NCBI GenBank assembly: GCA_031278315.1
Contig: JAITKS010000175.1
Span: 1 to 21,880 of the forward strand
DNA length: 21,880 nucleotides
Direction: 5' to 3'
DNA from: Planctomycetaceae bacterium
GTDB taxonomy: Bacteria; Planctomycetota; Planctomycetia; Pirellulales; Thermoguttaceae
Shown piece after piece: positions 7,201 through 13,674 of the stretch. The position numbers were made by a program, and so were the translations under genes. Numbering within the stretch: position 1 is the first letter of the stretch; the number at the start of each line of letters is the position of its first letter. Under the pieces are notes generated by a model that saw nothing but the letters and a program-made list of their open reading frames with translations, searched no databases and was not told where the DNA came from.

Positions 7201-7793
7201 TTGTGATCGTGATCACTATGATCATGGCTAGACACCGTTGCATTAAAAGGATCAACTTTAGATGAATCCGCATCAGACGGAGCAACCGGCGACAACGGCG
7301 AACTCGGAAATACTGATTTGTCGGCATCAACATTTTCCGGCGAAGGAACAGACGGCGTCGTAGATGGTGTAGATTCTGTTGTTGTAGGCGTAGTATTTGT
7401 AGTAGTAGTTGTTGTAGTAGTAGTTGTTGTTGTTGTTGTAGGCGTAGTATTTGTCGGTGAATTTAATGTAGTCGATGCATCTGGTTGAGATTTAGTTTCT
7501 GGTTGAGCTTCTGGTTGAGATTCTGGTTGAGGTTTAACTTCTTCTTTGGCAGCCGGAGCCGAGTTTTTATCGGTTGTGTTGTCTGCTGATTTTTCGTTAG
7601 TGGAATTAGATTCAACCGAAACTTCTGTATTTTCTTTATTTTCTGATATATTTTCTTTATCAGATTTAGTTGAATCCGGTGCAGTTGCAGAGACATCGTT
7701 CTGAACTAAAACCGTTGTGTTTGACCGCAAACTCTGCGAGAGAAGGAAAGCTGCTACAATAGCAATAATGGTGAAATTGACAATTCGGAGCAT
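4254..7793 (-). CDS. secDF: Fused protein translocase subunit SecDF with long Thr-rich N-terminal extension
   Basis: 1179 aa. SecD and SecF assist SecYEG in protein export using the proton gradient. The order is: hydrophobic segment 5-20; low-complexity region about 30-200 with Gln/Pro/Glu repeats, a run of 14 Thr (about 119-132) and a His/Asp patch (HDHSDHDHK near 190); membrane segment about 217-239; membrane segment 252-270; the SecD signature GIDLSGGVVLVYD (278-290); the periplasmic P1 region; then a membrane bundle with GMAVDANILIYERLREE and TTVLVG. The SecF half starts near KRPNINFMSVRR, with FDIDFVGGVSLEV, a second membrane bundle and YSINDTIILFDRIRENRGK. The extra two N-terminal membrane segments keep P1 outside. 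No Shine-Dalgarno precedes the ATG. yajC is about 1 kb upstream. The extension's role is unknown. Confidence 0.93.
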   Translation of the reverse strand: MLRIVNFTIIAIVAAFLLSQSLRSNTTVLVQNDVSATAPDSTKSDKENISENKENTEVSVESNSTNEKSADNTTDKNSAPAAKEEVKPQPESQPEAQPETKSQPDASTTLNSPTNTTPTTTTTTTTTTTTTTNTTPTTTESTPSTTPSVPSPENVDADKSVFPSSPLSPVAPSDADSSKVDPFNATVSSHDHSDHDHKSIEDAEIAKAKAEWWRSFRVSLFNWVVFALILIVCFTVGNFVAKRSKMSSEYGFKISITILACAGGIIAAAVSWDRIMLGIDLSGGVVLVYDIPQSTSNQDKREQSGQIKAQTMSKLIGAISTRINPGGQREISITPVGISRIQVIIPRAEDSEVQRIQKIISESGALVFRILASKAYAQDAHIISLAEPTINSHAAEIRSTQGDLLAQWFPAYENEESQFRNNPEFLTRTRNGRLEVLVLCNDGEDVTGAYLNNVGRGNSGIKPGVSFSFNNIGANKFGRLTSSNKPDSAQANRKRHLGIILNEQLYSAPVIESEIRDNGIISFEPRTGKDAMQQLNNEIEDLIKILTAGALPVELSKEPASKLLIGATLGEDTIRKGEAALIGSAIVVLLFMLFYYRLAGFIACFCVITNLALLVTIMITLKSPFTLPGLAGIVLTIGMAVDANILIYERLREELAGGSSLRLAIRNAYDKALSAILDSNITTVLVGIILYTIGTEQVRGFAITLILGIILSMFTAIYCAKVIMELLEAQRSITTFSMLQLFKRPNINFMSVRRVTISFSIVISIIALALTVTRGSSIFDIDFVGGVSLEVLLEKPLKIEEVRNKLEDNNKNNTDTLKKLGDSAVQIVQESGTAFGTETVAPNTRYIITTPLPQIKNMSISADEYLNVVRETIKEIFKDNLQFCKFDYTINKVAGDNENKLDIKIKSSPAINIDSLESVIDDASKRAVRDKLIANTFRYELSSKDYNSQDKTKPIPEWNMTIYAAKEEVEIVLASIKTQQDATPEFPTSTTVGSSVASDTRVAGGLAIIASLIGIIIYMGYRFKGLAYGFAAAIGLVHDVVVVLGLIAVSAWVANWLAIVQVSEFKISLAVVAAFLTIIAYSINDTIILFDRIRENRGKSPILTDRMINAAVNQTLSRTVLTSLTTFFVTLILYFLGGQGIHTFAFAMCAGVAFGTYSTIGVCAPLLYWMIGTKEKTTA
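7399..7440. repeat. GTT/GTA triplet tract inside secDF
   Basis: A run of GTA and GTT triplets (ACA/ACT/ACC Thr codons read on the minus strand) encodes the poly-Thr tract of SecDF. Being in frame and triplet, length changes would alter only linker length. Confidence 0.75.
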
Positions 7794-7857
7794 TTTATAT
7801 ATTTTGAAAATGTTTGTTAAAGGGTTTGCGCTTAAATTTGTTACCTTTTGCAGGTTT

Positions 7858-7984
7858 ATTTAAACTTCTCACATTTTAAACTGTTTTCAGTTTAATTTTC
7901 GTTTCGAGCTGTCTGCTTATTTACGAAAAGCAGGTTTTACTGAAACGTTTTTGTATTATCTCAATTCATAATACGATGTGTAAA
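7858..7984 (+). repeat. DR1 copy 2, forward
   Basis: It carries TTTAAACTGTTTTCAGTTTA, TTTCGAGCTGTCTGCTTA, AAAAGCAGGTTTTACTGAA and TCAATTCATAATACGATG in order. CTGCTT and AAGCAG form the inner hairpin, followed by GTTTTA. It is a short-type copy lacking the ATGAATA tract. Confidence 0.75.
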
Positions 7985-8405
7985 TGATCGGGATAACCGT
8001 TATTTGTTTATCTATACTTGAAACAGTTTTTTGCTCTGTAGTTACTGAATTTCTAGTATGAATCTTATATTTTGGGTTTATGTTTGTCTGTTTATCTCTT
8101 ATCGGAAAGTAGTGAAGGTAAACCAAAATTAAAGTGTAAACTATTTAAAATGTATTTGTAATTAAGCGTGTTTTGGTTAATTGTTTGTTAATTGTTACAA
8201 TAAATTGCCGCAGTTGTCAATTTGTTATTTATAATTTTTGCAATTTCTAAAAACTTATTTTGTCAGGATCGCAGACATCTTTTCCCGTACTGGTTTATGA
8301 CCGCAAAATGTCTAATATAAATATCTAATATATACAGCCGGAATATTGTCGGGAATACAATCGGGCGATCTTGTTATATATCTTTATAACTCTTTACCGG
8401 AAGTT

Positions 8406-8516
8406 TTTAAACTACACTCATTTGAAATTTCGGTTTGAGCTGCTTACTTATCTATCGAAAAACAAGTTTTACTGAACCGCATTGTATCACCGAAATTCAT
8501 AGTACGATACGTATAA
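8406..8516 (+). repeat. DR1 copy 3, forward (best example)
   Basis: The blocks are TTTAAACTACACTCATTTG, AAATTTCGGTTTGAGCTG, CTTACTTATCTATCGAAA, TTTTACTGAACCGCATTG, TATCACCGAAATTCATAG and TACGATACGTATAA. The arm TGAAATTTCGGT pairs with ACCGAAATTCA with a single bulge, closing the element into a hairpin. Confidence 0.8.
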
Positions 8517-8557
8517 TAAGCGTATAAATTAAGCGTATAATAGGCGTATAAATTAAG
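8510..8557 (+). repeat. Two 24-bp tandem repeats
   Basis: Units at 8510-8533 and 8534-8557 differ at one base (CGTATAATAAG versus CGTATAATAGG, each followed by CGTATAAATTAAG). They grow out of the 3' end of DR1 copy 3, so they look like a local duplication of that end. Confidence 0.8.
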
Positions 8558-8718
8558 CCGGACTTAAACTGAAATCAAACTTACACAGTCAAAATTTATT
8601 GTTGAAATTTATTGTCTGATCGTAGTATAAAAATTTTTTTGTTCAATTCATATTTTAATTTCAGTTTGCCTTCGTTGCTATACGATAACAATATTACGAT
8701 AATAATTACGATAATAAT

Positions 8719-8743
8719 ATAGAGACGCATTTACAGCGTTTCT
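8719..8743. repeat. DR4 hairpin (GAGACGC type)
   Basis: TAGAGACGC (8719-8727) pairs with GCGTTTCTA (8735-8743) over 9 bp with one G-U, loop ATTTACA. Related hairpins occur at 15045-15066 and 19879-19906. Confidence 0.65.
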
Positions 8744-8845
8744 ACAATTACCGAACTGCCGAATTCTAGTCTTGAAACGGTATAGTACCAGCCAAAACGA
8801 ATTGAGTTTAATTGAATGAATTAAACGATAACGGTAATAAATGTG

Positions 8846-9223
8846 TCAGTTGTTTTTTTGATCTTTATCAATTTTTCCTTGAATTGCATGTATAACAAAT
8901 CTGATTTTTGTACCGTTTGATTCATCAACTTTCAGTACAACTTCGTTTTTTTCTTTATCAACAGAGTGTATTATACCGACCATTCCGCCGACGGTATAAA
9001 CTTTGTCGTTTTGTTTCAGCGATTCAATTAATTTTCGTGCGGCTTCTTCTTGCCGTTGTTGCGGACGAATCACAAAGAACCATAACATCACGCCGATTAA
9101 ACCGAATATAATAAACATCGGAATAACTTGATTGATTCCTTGCGGTGATGCTTGTTGTGCTTGATCTGCCTGAGCGAAAATCATATATATTTCAGAAAAA
9201 ATTACATTCATTTGTAAGTTCAT
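8846..9223 (-). CDS. yajC: Sec translocase accessory subunit YajC
   Basis: 125 aa, close to the family norm of about 110. There is one membrane helix at about 33-53 (QVIPMFIIFGLIGVMLWFFV), followed by the YajC signature IRPQQRQEEAARKLIESLKQ and NDKVYTVGGMVGIIHSVDKE, then a small cytoplasmic domain ending in IQGKIDKDQKNN. YajC joins SecDF in the holo-translocon, which agrees with secDF being the next gene in the same direction, although the two are about 1050 bp apart. The start chosen has AGGA about 12 bases upstream. In-frame ATGs at codons 5 and 14 are alternatives; the region before the helix is poorly conserved in the family, so they cannot be excluded. Confidence 0.92.
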   Translation of the reverse strand: MNLQMNVIFSEIYMIFAQADQAQQASPQGINQVIPMFIIFGLIGVMLWFFVIRPQQRQEEAARKLIESLKQNDKVYTVGGMVGIIHSVDKEKNEVVLKVDESNGTKIRFVIHAIQGKIDKDQKNN

Positions 9224-9260
9224 CTTTTATTCTTTCCTGTTATGTTAATAAATTAAAGTT

Positions 9261-9398
9261 ATAAGTCTCGTACTATGAATTGAATAATATGAAGGCGTAT
9301 TCATATTATTCTTAATTTATATTCATATTCATTAAAAAGCCTGCTTTCTGATATGTAAACAGGCGGTTCGAAATAAAAATTCAAGTGAGAAATTCTTA
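9261..9398 (-). repeat. DR1 copy 4, reverse
   Basis: On the minus strand it reads TTTCTCACTTGAATTTTTA, TTTCGAACCGCCTGTTTA, AAAGCAGGCTTTTT, an ATGAATATGAATA expansion and CAATTCATAGTACGAG. GCCTG/CAGGC form the inner stem followed by five T. It is a long-type copy. Its 3' end lies about 40 bp upstream of the yajC start. Confidence 0.75.
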
Positions 9399-9683
9399 AA
9401 AAAATTCTTACTGAATTATTACTAAAACATAAGTTTTTTTTCGTATCGTTTTTTTGTTACGAAAAAGTATCATAACGTATGATCGTTTTATTCTCAACTT
9501 AAAAAGGCGGGAATTTTACTTGATAATCGCAAAATTGCAATACGTACCGCTCTTGGTTTTTTATTTTGACAAGTAACTATCGGTGTAAAAGAAACCTCTG
9601 ACTACAAGAATGTGCCGATTTTTATTCTTGAATTATCATTGTTTCGATTATGTTGCGGAAAGACGTGAATTTTTATTACTGAA

Positions 9684-9748
9684 ATTTACGTCAAAAAACC
9701 GAAAATTTACGTCAAAAACTGATGAATCATTTAGCAAATATTTACGTC
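9684..9748 (+). repeat. Three direct ATTTACGTC motifs
   Basis: Copies at 9684-9692 and 9705-9713 are exactly 21 bp apart (two helical turns) and embedded in near-identical 21-mers; a third is at 9740-9748. A further copy is at 4099-4107, upstream of hup. They could be protein-binding sites or a decayed tandem repeat; nothing in the window names a binder. Confidence 0.5.
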
Positions 9749-9829
9749 TGATTATTGGAACGAATATTTTGAACGAATATTATCCGTGAGTTATTATTGT
9801 GAATTATCGTTACAAAATTTGTATAATAA

Positions 9830-10861
9830 TCAGCTGAAATGAAACAAAAAAATGTCGCCGTCTTTTACGATATAATCTTTCGGCTCACGCCGGACGAGAT
9901 TTTCTGCTTTTACAGCGCGTTCACTTCCTAATCTTATCAAGTCGTCAATTTTTGTAACTTCGGCGCGGATGAATCCTTTTGCCATATCGGTATGAATTAC
10001 AGCTGCTGCATCGAGTGCGGTTCCGCCTTTAGGGATAAGCCATGTACGAATTTCTTTTTCACCGGCGGTTATAAAAGTCATTTGACCGGATGCGTCAAGA
10101 ATGGTTTGAATAACAAGATTCTTATCTGTTGACTGTAGTTGCATTTCTTCGAGAAAAGCTGTTTTCTCTGATTGACTCATTGATTCTAATTCTAATTCGA
10201 GTCGAATGCTGAATGCGATTAATGGAGTATCGGGCGTTGCGTATTGTTTGTATTGTTCCATATTTGTTTCGTCGTCGTTTGTATTGATTATTAGCATTCT
10301 TGGTTTACCGCTTAGAAGTCTGAAACCGCGTGTTAAACGTTGTTGTTCTTGAGTTAGTTGTGTATCTTTAATTGGTTTTCCGTTTTCTAATCCTTCTTGC
10401 AGCAGTTTTAATGTTTCGTATTCAGATTCGAGTTTTTCGTGTTCGGTTTTAGGAATAGGTCTTTTATTTTGTTCTTGTATTTTTTCAATTCGATTTAGTA
10501 CGATTTCGAGATCGGCGATTACCATATCGTCATTGAATGCGTTGATCTCTTTTGTCGGATCGGAGCCGTCAAAAACCGGCACGACCCAAACTAAAGCATC
10601 GGCTTCACGAAGTTGACCGAGTCGTGTTGCGTTACCGTGTTGTTCACGAGATAGACCGGGAGTATCAACTATTTCTATTCCGGCGTAGGTTATTTTTTTA
10701 GGTTTATAAATTTCGATCAACGATTTAAATCGAGGCTCTGGAATCAACGCTGTAGCTGATTGTAATGAATGTGCAAGAGACGGAACAGGTACTTGACCCG
10801 TCAGCCATTGAAACAACATACTTTTTCCAGTTCCTTTATAACCAACTAAACCAATTTTCAT
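9830..10861 (-). CDS. Divergent YchF/OLA1-like P-loop NTPase with TGS-like C-terminal domain
   Basis: 343 aa, near the ~360 of YchF. G1 is GYKGTGKS (7-14), G3 is DTPG (66-69), and a helical/coiled region rich in Glu and Lys spans about 110-185. The last ~85 residues closely follow the YchF TGS/DUF933 domain: EKEIRTWLIPKGGTALDAAA, VIHTDMAKGFIRAEV, LGSERAVKAEN and YIVKDGDIFLFHF. YchF proteins bind ATP and associate with ribosomes. Odd points: G1 is not the usual GLPNVGKS, the post-DTPG segment (LSREQHGNATRLGQLREADA) lacks the YchF 'KGAS.GEGLG' sequence, and the base-recognition site reads NTNDDE rather than NxxE. It is therefore probably a YchF paralogue with altered nucleotide handling, not the canonical protein. 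No Shine-Dalgarno precedes the ATG. It appears monocistronic. Confidence 0.82.
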   Translation of the reverse strand: MKIGLVGYKGTGKSMLFQWLTGQVPVPSLAHSLQSATALIPEPRFKSLIEIYKPKKITYAGIEIVDTPGLSREQHGNATRLGQLREADALVWVVPVFDGSDPTKEINAFNDDMVIADLEIVLNRIEKIQEQNKRPIPKTEHEKLESEYETLKLLQEGLENGKPIKDTQLTQEQQRLTRGFRLLSGKPRMLIINTNDDETNMEQYKQYATPDTPLIAFSIRLELELESMSQSEKTAFLEEMQLQSTDKNLVIQTILDASGQMTFITAGEKEIRTWLIPKGGTALDAAAVIHTDMAKGFIRAEVTKIDDLIRLGSERAVKAENLVRREPKDYIVKDGDIFLFHFS

Positions 10862-11189
10862 AATAAATAATAAAAGTAAAAAATAATACGTATATAATTA
10901 ATACGTATATAATGGAAATCTCCCGTAATATTTCGGTGCCGCTTTGAAATCGTAATTTAATGAAACTCTTTACGGCATTGAAAAAATTCGCGGACAACAT
11001 TTACACTAGAATTACTGCTAGGATAATCGTCGTTTTAATATCATCAAATAAATCATAAACAAAGCGTCTTTATCTATGAGGTACTCTGTGTCCTCAATGT
11101 TTTTTGAGAATCAGTAACTGCGAAATTAAAAAATTAAAAAACGCTGAATAGTTATGAAATCTCAATTTCACAAATCACTGACAGTTCTA

Positions 11190-11303
11190 TAAGTATCTCG
11201 TACTAGAACTTCGGCAATACAATGACGGCGCAGTCTGCTATACATGATTTCCGTAAGTAAGCAGGCAGCTCAAATCAAAAATTCAAGTAGAACAATTTAA
11301 ACT
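11190..11303 (-). repeat. DR1 copy 5, reverse
   Basis: On the minus strand: GTTTAAATTGTTCTACTTG, AATTTTTGATTTGAGCTGCC, TGCTTACTTACGGAAATCA, CATTGTATTGCCGAAGTTC, TAGTACGAGA. Matches DR1 along its whole length. Confidence 0.75.
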
Positions 11304-11381
11304 CTAACACAAAGAATATTCAATGTAAAGAATGGGGATAATAATATACTATTTATTTTAATTGTCATTGGGGCAATTTAA

Positions 11382-11410
11382 TTTTTCGTAATATATCCGT
11401 GAAAAAATTT
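11382..11410 (+). repeat. DR2 motif
   Basis: TTTTTCGTAATATATCCGTG followed by AAAAAATTT; compare 19246-19275 (TTTTTTCGTAATATATCAGT then GAAATTTTT). Confidence 0.6.
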
Positions 11411-11539
11411 TTTCGTAACTGAAAAATTTTTTTCGTAACTGTCTATTTTGATTTTTTGTAGTTATCCTCATTGTCCTTTAAAATTCGGTATTATTTTTGT
11501 TTGTCTCGTACATTCAAAAAAATAATTCAAGATTACAAC

Positions 11540-11648
11540 TTTAAAACTGCTCACTTGAAATTTTGGTTCGAGCTTCCGGATTATCTATCGAATCTATCGA
11601 AAAATTTTTACATTCTTGTTAGTTGAAATTCACATACTACGATTCGGG
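11540..11648 (+). repeat. DR1 copy 6, forward
   Basis: TTTAAAACTGCTCACTTG, AAATTTTGGTTCGAGCTTCC, TTATCTATCGAA (duplicated), TTGAAATTCACATACTACGA. It is a degenerate short-type copy about 300 bp upstream of hpf. Confidence 0.65.
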
Positions 11649-11949
11649 AGACACCTAATATATCTAATAATATATCTAAAGATCGCCTCTCTCAACCAAA
11701 GATATTTAATCGACTATTGCCAAAATTAAAAATTGAGTTATACTTTTCGCCCATTTATGTGAAAACATTCGTGATGATCTATCAAACTATTCATAACGTT
11801 AAATTTCGGCATTGCCGTCTTATTACATAAATTGGATACAGTTTATTATGAATACGCTTTTGAATCCCGTTGAATCCCGAAGTTAATAGTGCGAATCGTA
11901 TGTGTACTCAATTACACGGCATGATTACAAAATTGTGAAGAGGAATTTT

Positions 11950-12267
11950 ATGCAAAAAAATACAGTTCAAATAAATATTGAAACACGTCACGGCGAAATC
12001 GCTGAAATAACAAAAGAAAAAATTTCAGCTAAGTTAATCAAATTACAAAGATTTTTCGAACGTCTGATATCAATTGAAGTAATTATTGACCTAGAAAAAA
12101 ACGATGAACCCAATATCGAAATAATAGTAACACCCGCACATAAAGGAACATTTGTAGCGAGTTATAGTTCAAATGATATGTTTGGTACTGTTGATCATCT
12201 GGTAGCTAAACTAGAACAACAGATAAAAAAATATAAAGAAAAAATACAAGACCACAATAAAAAATAA
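11950..12267 (+). CDS. hpf: Ribosome hibernation promoting factor, short form
   Basis: 105 aa from the chosen ATG, the size of short HPF/YfiA-type proteins. It begins MQKNTVQINIETRHGEIAEI, has KLIKLQRFFERLISIEVIID, a central IEIIVTPAHKGTFVA strand pair and DMFGTVDHLVAKLEQQIKKY, then a basic tail (KEKIQDHNKK). The pattern of two helices packed on a beta sheet is that of S30AE proteins, which bind the decoding site of the 30S subunit and stabilise inactive ribosomes in slow growth. Being short, it lacks the C-terminal dimerisation domain of long HPF. GAGGA seven bases before this ATG fixes the start; an in-frame ATG at 11902 would add 16 residues with no ribosome site and no family match. ptsN and npr follow in the same order as in proteobacterial rpoN clusters. 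Confidence 0.9.
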   Translation: MQKNTVQINIETRHGEIAEITKEKISAKLIKLQRFFERLISIEVIIDLEKNDEPNIEIIVTPAHKGTFVASYSSNDMFGTVDHLVAKLEQQIKKYKEKIQDHNKK

Positions 12268-12311
12268 ACACATAATTCTATGAAATTTTTTTTATACCAA
12301 CAAATTTAGTT

Positions 12312-12372
12312 CCAAAAGCCCGATAAATAACTAGACGGCTTAAATCGAAAAATTCAAACGAGAATTACTACA
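12312..12372 (-). repeat. DR1 copy 7, reverse, partial
   Basis: Only the 5' half is clear on the minus strand: GTAATTCTCGTTTG, AATTTTTCGATTTAAGCCG, TAGTTATTTATCGGGCTTTT. Lies between hpf and ptsN. Confidence 0.6.
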
Positions 12373-12438
12373 AAAACTGTTTTAAAGTTACGGCAATTAT
12401 TGTGCGTCAAGCTAAAATTGATTTTGTATCAGAGGAGT

Positions 12439-12469
12439 ATCCGAAACTTTGATGAGTTCGGATTTTGTT
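12439..12469 (+). terminator. Hairpin in the ptsN leader, possible hpf terminator or attenuator
   Basis: ATCCGAA (12439-12445) and TTCGGAT (12457-12463) form a 7-bp stem with an 11-nt loop followed by TTTGTT. It sits 70 bp upstream of the ptsN start. The T tract is short, so termination would be partial at best. Confidence 0.4.
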
Positions 12470-12533
12470 AAATCAAGGATGTTTTTTGAAAGAGTTGGTT
12501 TGTTTTACCTTTTATATATAAGGAGTAAAGTGA

Positions 12534-13010
12534 ATGAAGTTTGCTGATTTTATTTTACCTGATGCTGTGAGCGCTGAAGTTAAAGCGTCGAATAAGCAGG
12601 GAGTAATACGCGAAATGGTACGTTCATTGGTCGATGCAGGCGGAATCAAAGAATCTGATTACGAGCCTATAGTGAAAGCAATAGTTAAACGCGAGGAACT
12701 CGGATCAACCGGAATTGGCCGAGGTATCGCTGTACCGCACACGAAACACGAAAGCGTCGACCGATTGGTCGGCTGCATTGCAATAAGTGCGGACGGAATA
12801 GATTTCGAGAGCTTGGACTGTGAAAAAGTTCAGCTCTTTTTCTTATTGGTTTCGCCATACGACAGACCAGGTGAACATTTGAGAACTTTGGAACATATCA
12901 CACGTCAGCTAAAAGACGATACTTTTTGCAGATTCCTAAAACAAGCAAAAAGCAAAGAAGATGTGTTACAACTTCTTGAGGAAGCAGATAACAACTCTTT
13001 CGGCAAGTAG
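12534..13010 (+). CDS. ptsN: PTS EIIA domain protein, nitrogen-regulatory type (PtsN-like)
   Basis: 158 aa, a single EIIA-fructose/Ntr (PTS EIIA type-2) domain. The phosphorylated histidine is His69 in GIGRGIAVPHTKH (61-73), preceded by VKREELGSTG. The C-terminal part, FFLLVSPYDRPGEHLRTLEH followed by ITRQLKDD and a final helix, matches the family. In a PTS-Ntr chain it receives phosphate from NPr and acts as a regulator rather than as part of a sugar permease; no permease gene lies nearby. AAGGAG eight bases before the ATG sets the start. The gene lies 266 bp after hpf and 664 bp before the NPr-like gene, so cotranscription is uncertain despite the conserved order. A fructose-type EIIA role cannot be excluded from the domain alone. 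Confidence 0.9.
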   Translation: MKFADFILPDAVSAEVKASNKQGVIREMVRSLVDAGGIKESDYEPIVKAIVKREELGSTGIGRGIAVPHTKHESVDRLVGCIAISADGIDFESLDCEKVQLFFLLVSPYDRPGEHLRTLEHITRQLKDDTFCRFLKQAKSKEDVLQLLEEADNNSFGK

Positions 13011-13674
13011 CAGTAAGCGGTGTTTTTTTGCTGATGTAAGTTAAGTTGATAATATAAATTTAAGTTTGCGGAAAATAATATATGTAAATGTTGTTCTTGT
13101 TGCCGTGTCTGATAATTGAGAACAAAATAACAGAATATGTTTATATAGATAACGCTTTGAATTTATCAACTATTACTGCATTGTGTATTAAGGAAGATAT
13201 GGAAATTTCTATACTCTTGTATTGTAAATTTGCAATTCAAGAGTGTATTTGTATGAGCATAATTCCCAAATATGATTCCTAAACATGATTCCCAAAGTAA
13301 ACCGCAATAACTATTGAAAGTAATGTGTGATCAGATCAGAATTAGATCAGATCAGTTTAAAACGCCTTTATATTATGGTTGATCTACGAAAGTTGATTTA
13401 CGTGTTATTTATGTTTAACATAAAAATAAATTCGATTTAGGTTGTAGAAATATTCAGTTTTATTTTTGGAATGTCATTTTAAAATATATTAGGAAAAAAA
13501 TGAAATGAATACAAATCGTACTATGAATTTCGGCGATACAAATACTATTCATTAAAAATCCTGATTTCAAGCCTGATTTCCGATAGATAAAACAACTCTA
13601 ACTCAAACCGAAAATTCAAATAAGAGCAGTTTAATTTTTTCAATGAAACATTACAAAATATAAAATATGAAAAT
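13011..13674. other. Intergenic region ptsN-npr with repeats, no gene
   Basis: It contains GATCAGATCAG twice (13329-13339 and 13345-13355, start-to-start 16 bp) and a reverse DR1 copy (13512-13634). A 64-codon open frame at 13088-13282 has no ribosome site and no family resemblance, so it is not called. Two very short ORFs (starting at 13643 and 13667) precede npr; the second overlaps its ATG. Confidence 0.5.
13512..13634 (-). repeat. DR1 copy 8, reverse
   Basis: On the minus strand: AATTAAACTGCTCTTATTTG, AATTTTCGGTTTGAGTT, TTTATCTATCGGAAATCAGG, TAATGAATAGTATTTG, TATCGCCGAAATTCATAG, TACGATT. The outer arms TGAATTTTCGG and CCGAAATTCA pair with one bulge. Confidence 0.75.

Larger units (their letters stand above)
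7794..8845. other. 1.05-kb intergenic region between yajC and secDF, repeat-rich, no gene
   Basis: No convincing ORF is visible. It carries two forward DR1 copies (7858-7984 and 8406-8516), a 24-bp tandem repeat directly after the second copy (8510-8557), ACGATAATAAT iterations (about 8691-8718) and a DR4 hairpin (8719-8743). The secDF transcript, if it starts near yajC, would contain the antisense forms of both DR1 copies. Confidence 0.55.
9224..9829. other. Intergenic region with a DR1 copy and direct repeats, no gene
   Basis: It contains reverse DR1 copy 4 (9261-9398) directly upstream of yajC and three ATTTACGTC motifs (9684-9692, 9705-9713, 9740-9748). The rest is A/T-rich without a convincing ORF or terminator. 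Confidence 0.5.
10862..11949. other. 1.1-kb divergent intergenic region, repeat-rich, no gene
   Basis: This region separates the minus-strand block from the plus-strand block and should hold promoters for both the YchF-like gene and hpf, but I cannot single out a strong one. It contains ACGTATATAATTAATACGTA direct repeats near 10887-10912, CTCTGTGTCCTCA (11087-11099), DR1 copies 5 (reverse) and 6 (forward), a DR2 motif (11382-11410), a duplicated TTTTTTTCGTAACTG (about 11409-11441) and a DR1 3'-end-like block near 11858-11890. Confidence 0.5.

Noticed and set aside
7463..7696. Minus-strand 77-codon frame rich in Leu, Asn and Gln
   Set aside because: Out-of-frame shadow of the low-complexity N-terminus of secDF.
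8406..8516. DR1 as a tRNA-derived element because of GGTTCGAGC
   Set aside because: The surrounding bases do not form a T stem, and the string varies between copies; no cloverleaf is possible.
11902..11949. 16-residue N-terminal extension of HPF
   Set aside because: The ATG at 11950 has GAGGA at the right distance and starts the S30AE domain; the extension has neither a ribosome site nor family support.
13088..13282. 64-codon open frame on the + strand between ptsN and npr
   Set aside because: No Shine-Dalgarno, no recognisable domain, hydrophobic and A/T-driven composition, and it lies in a repeat-rich gap.
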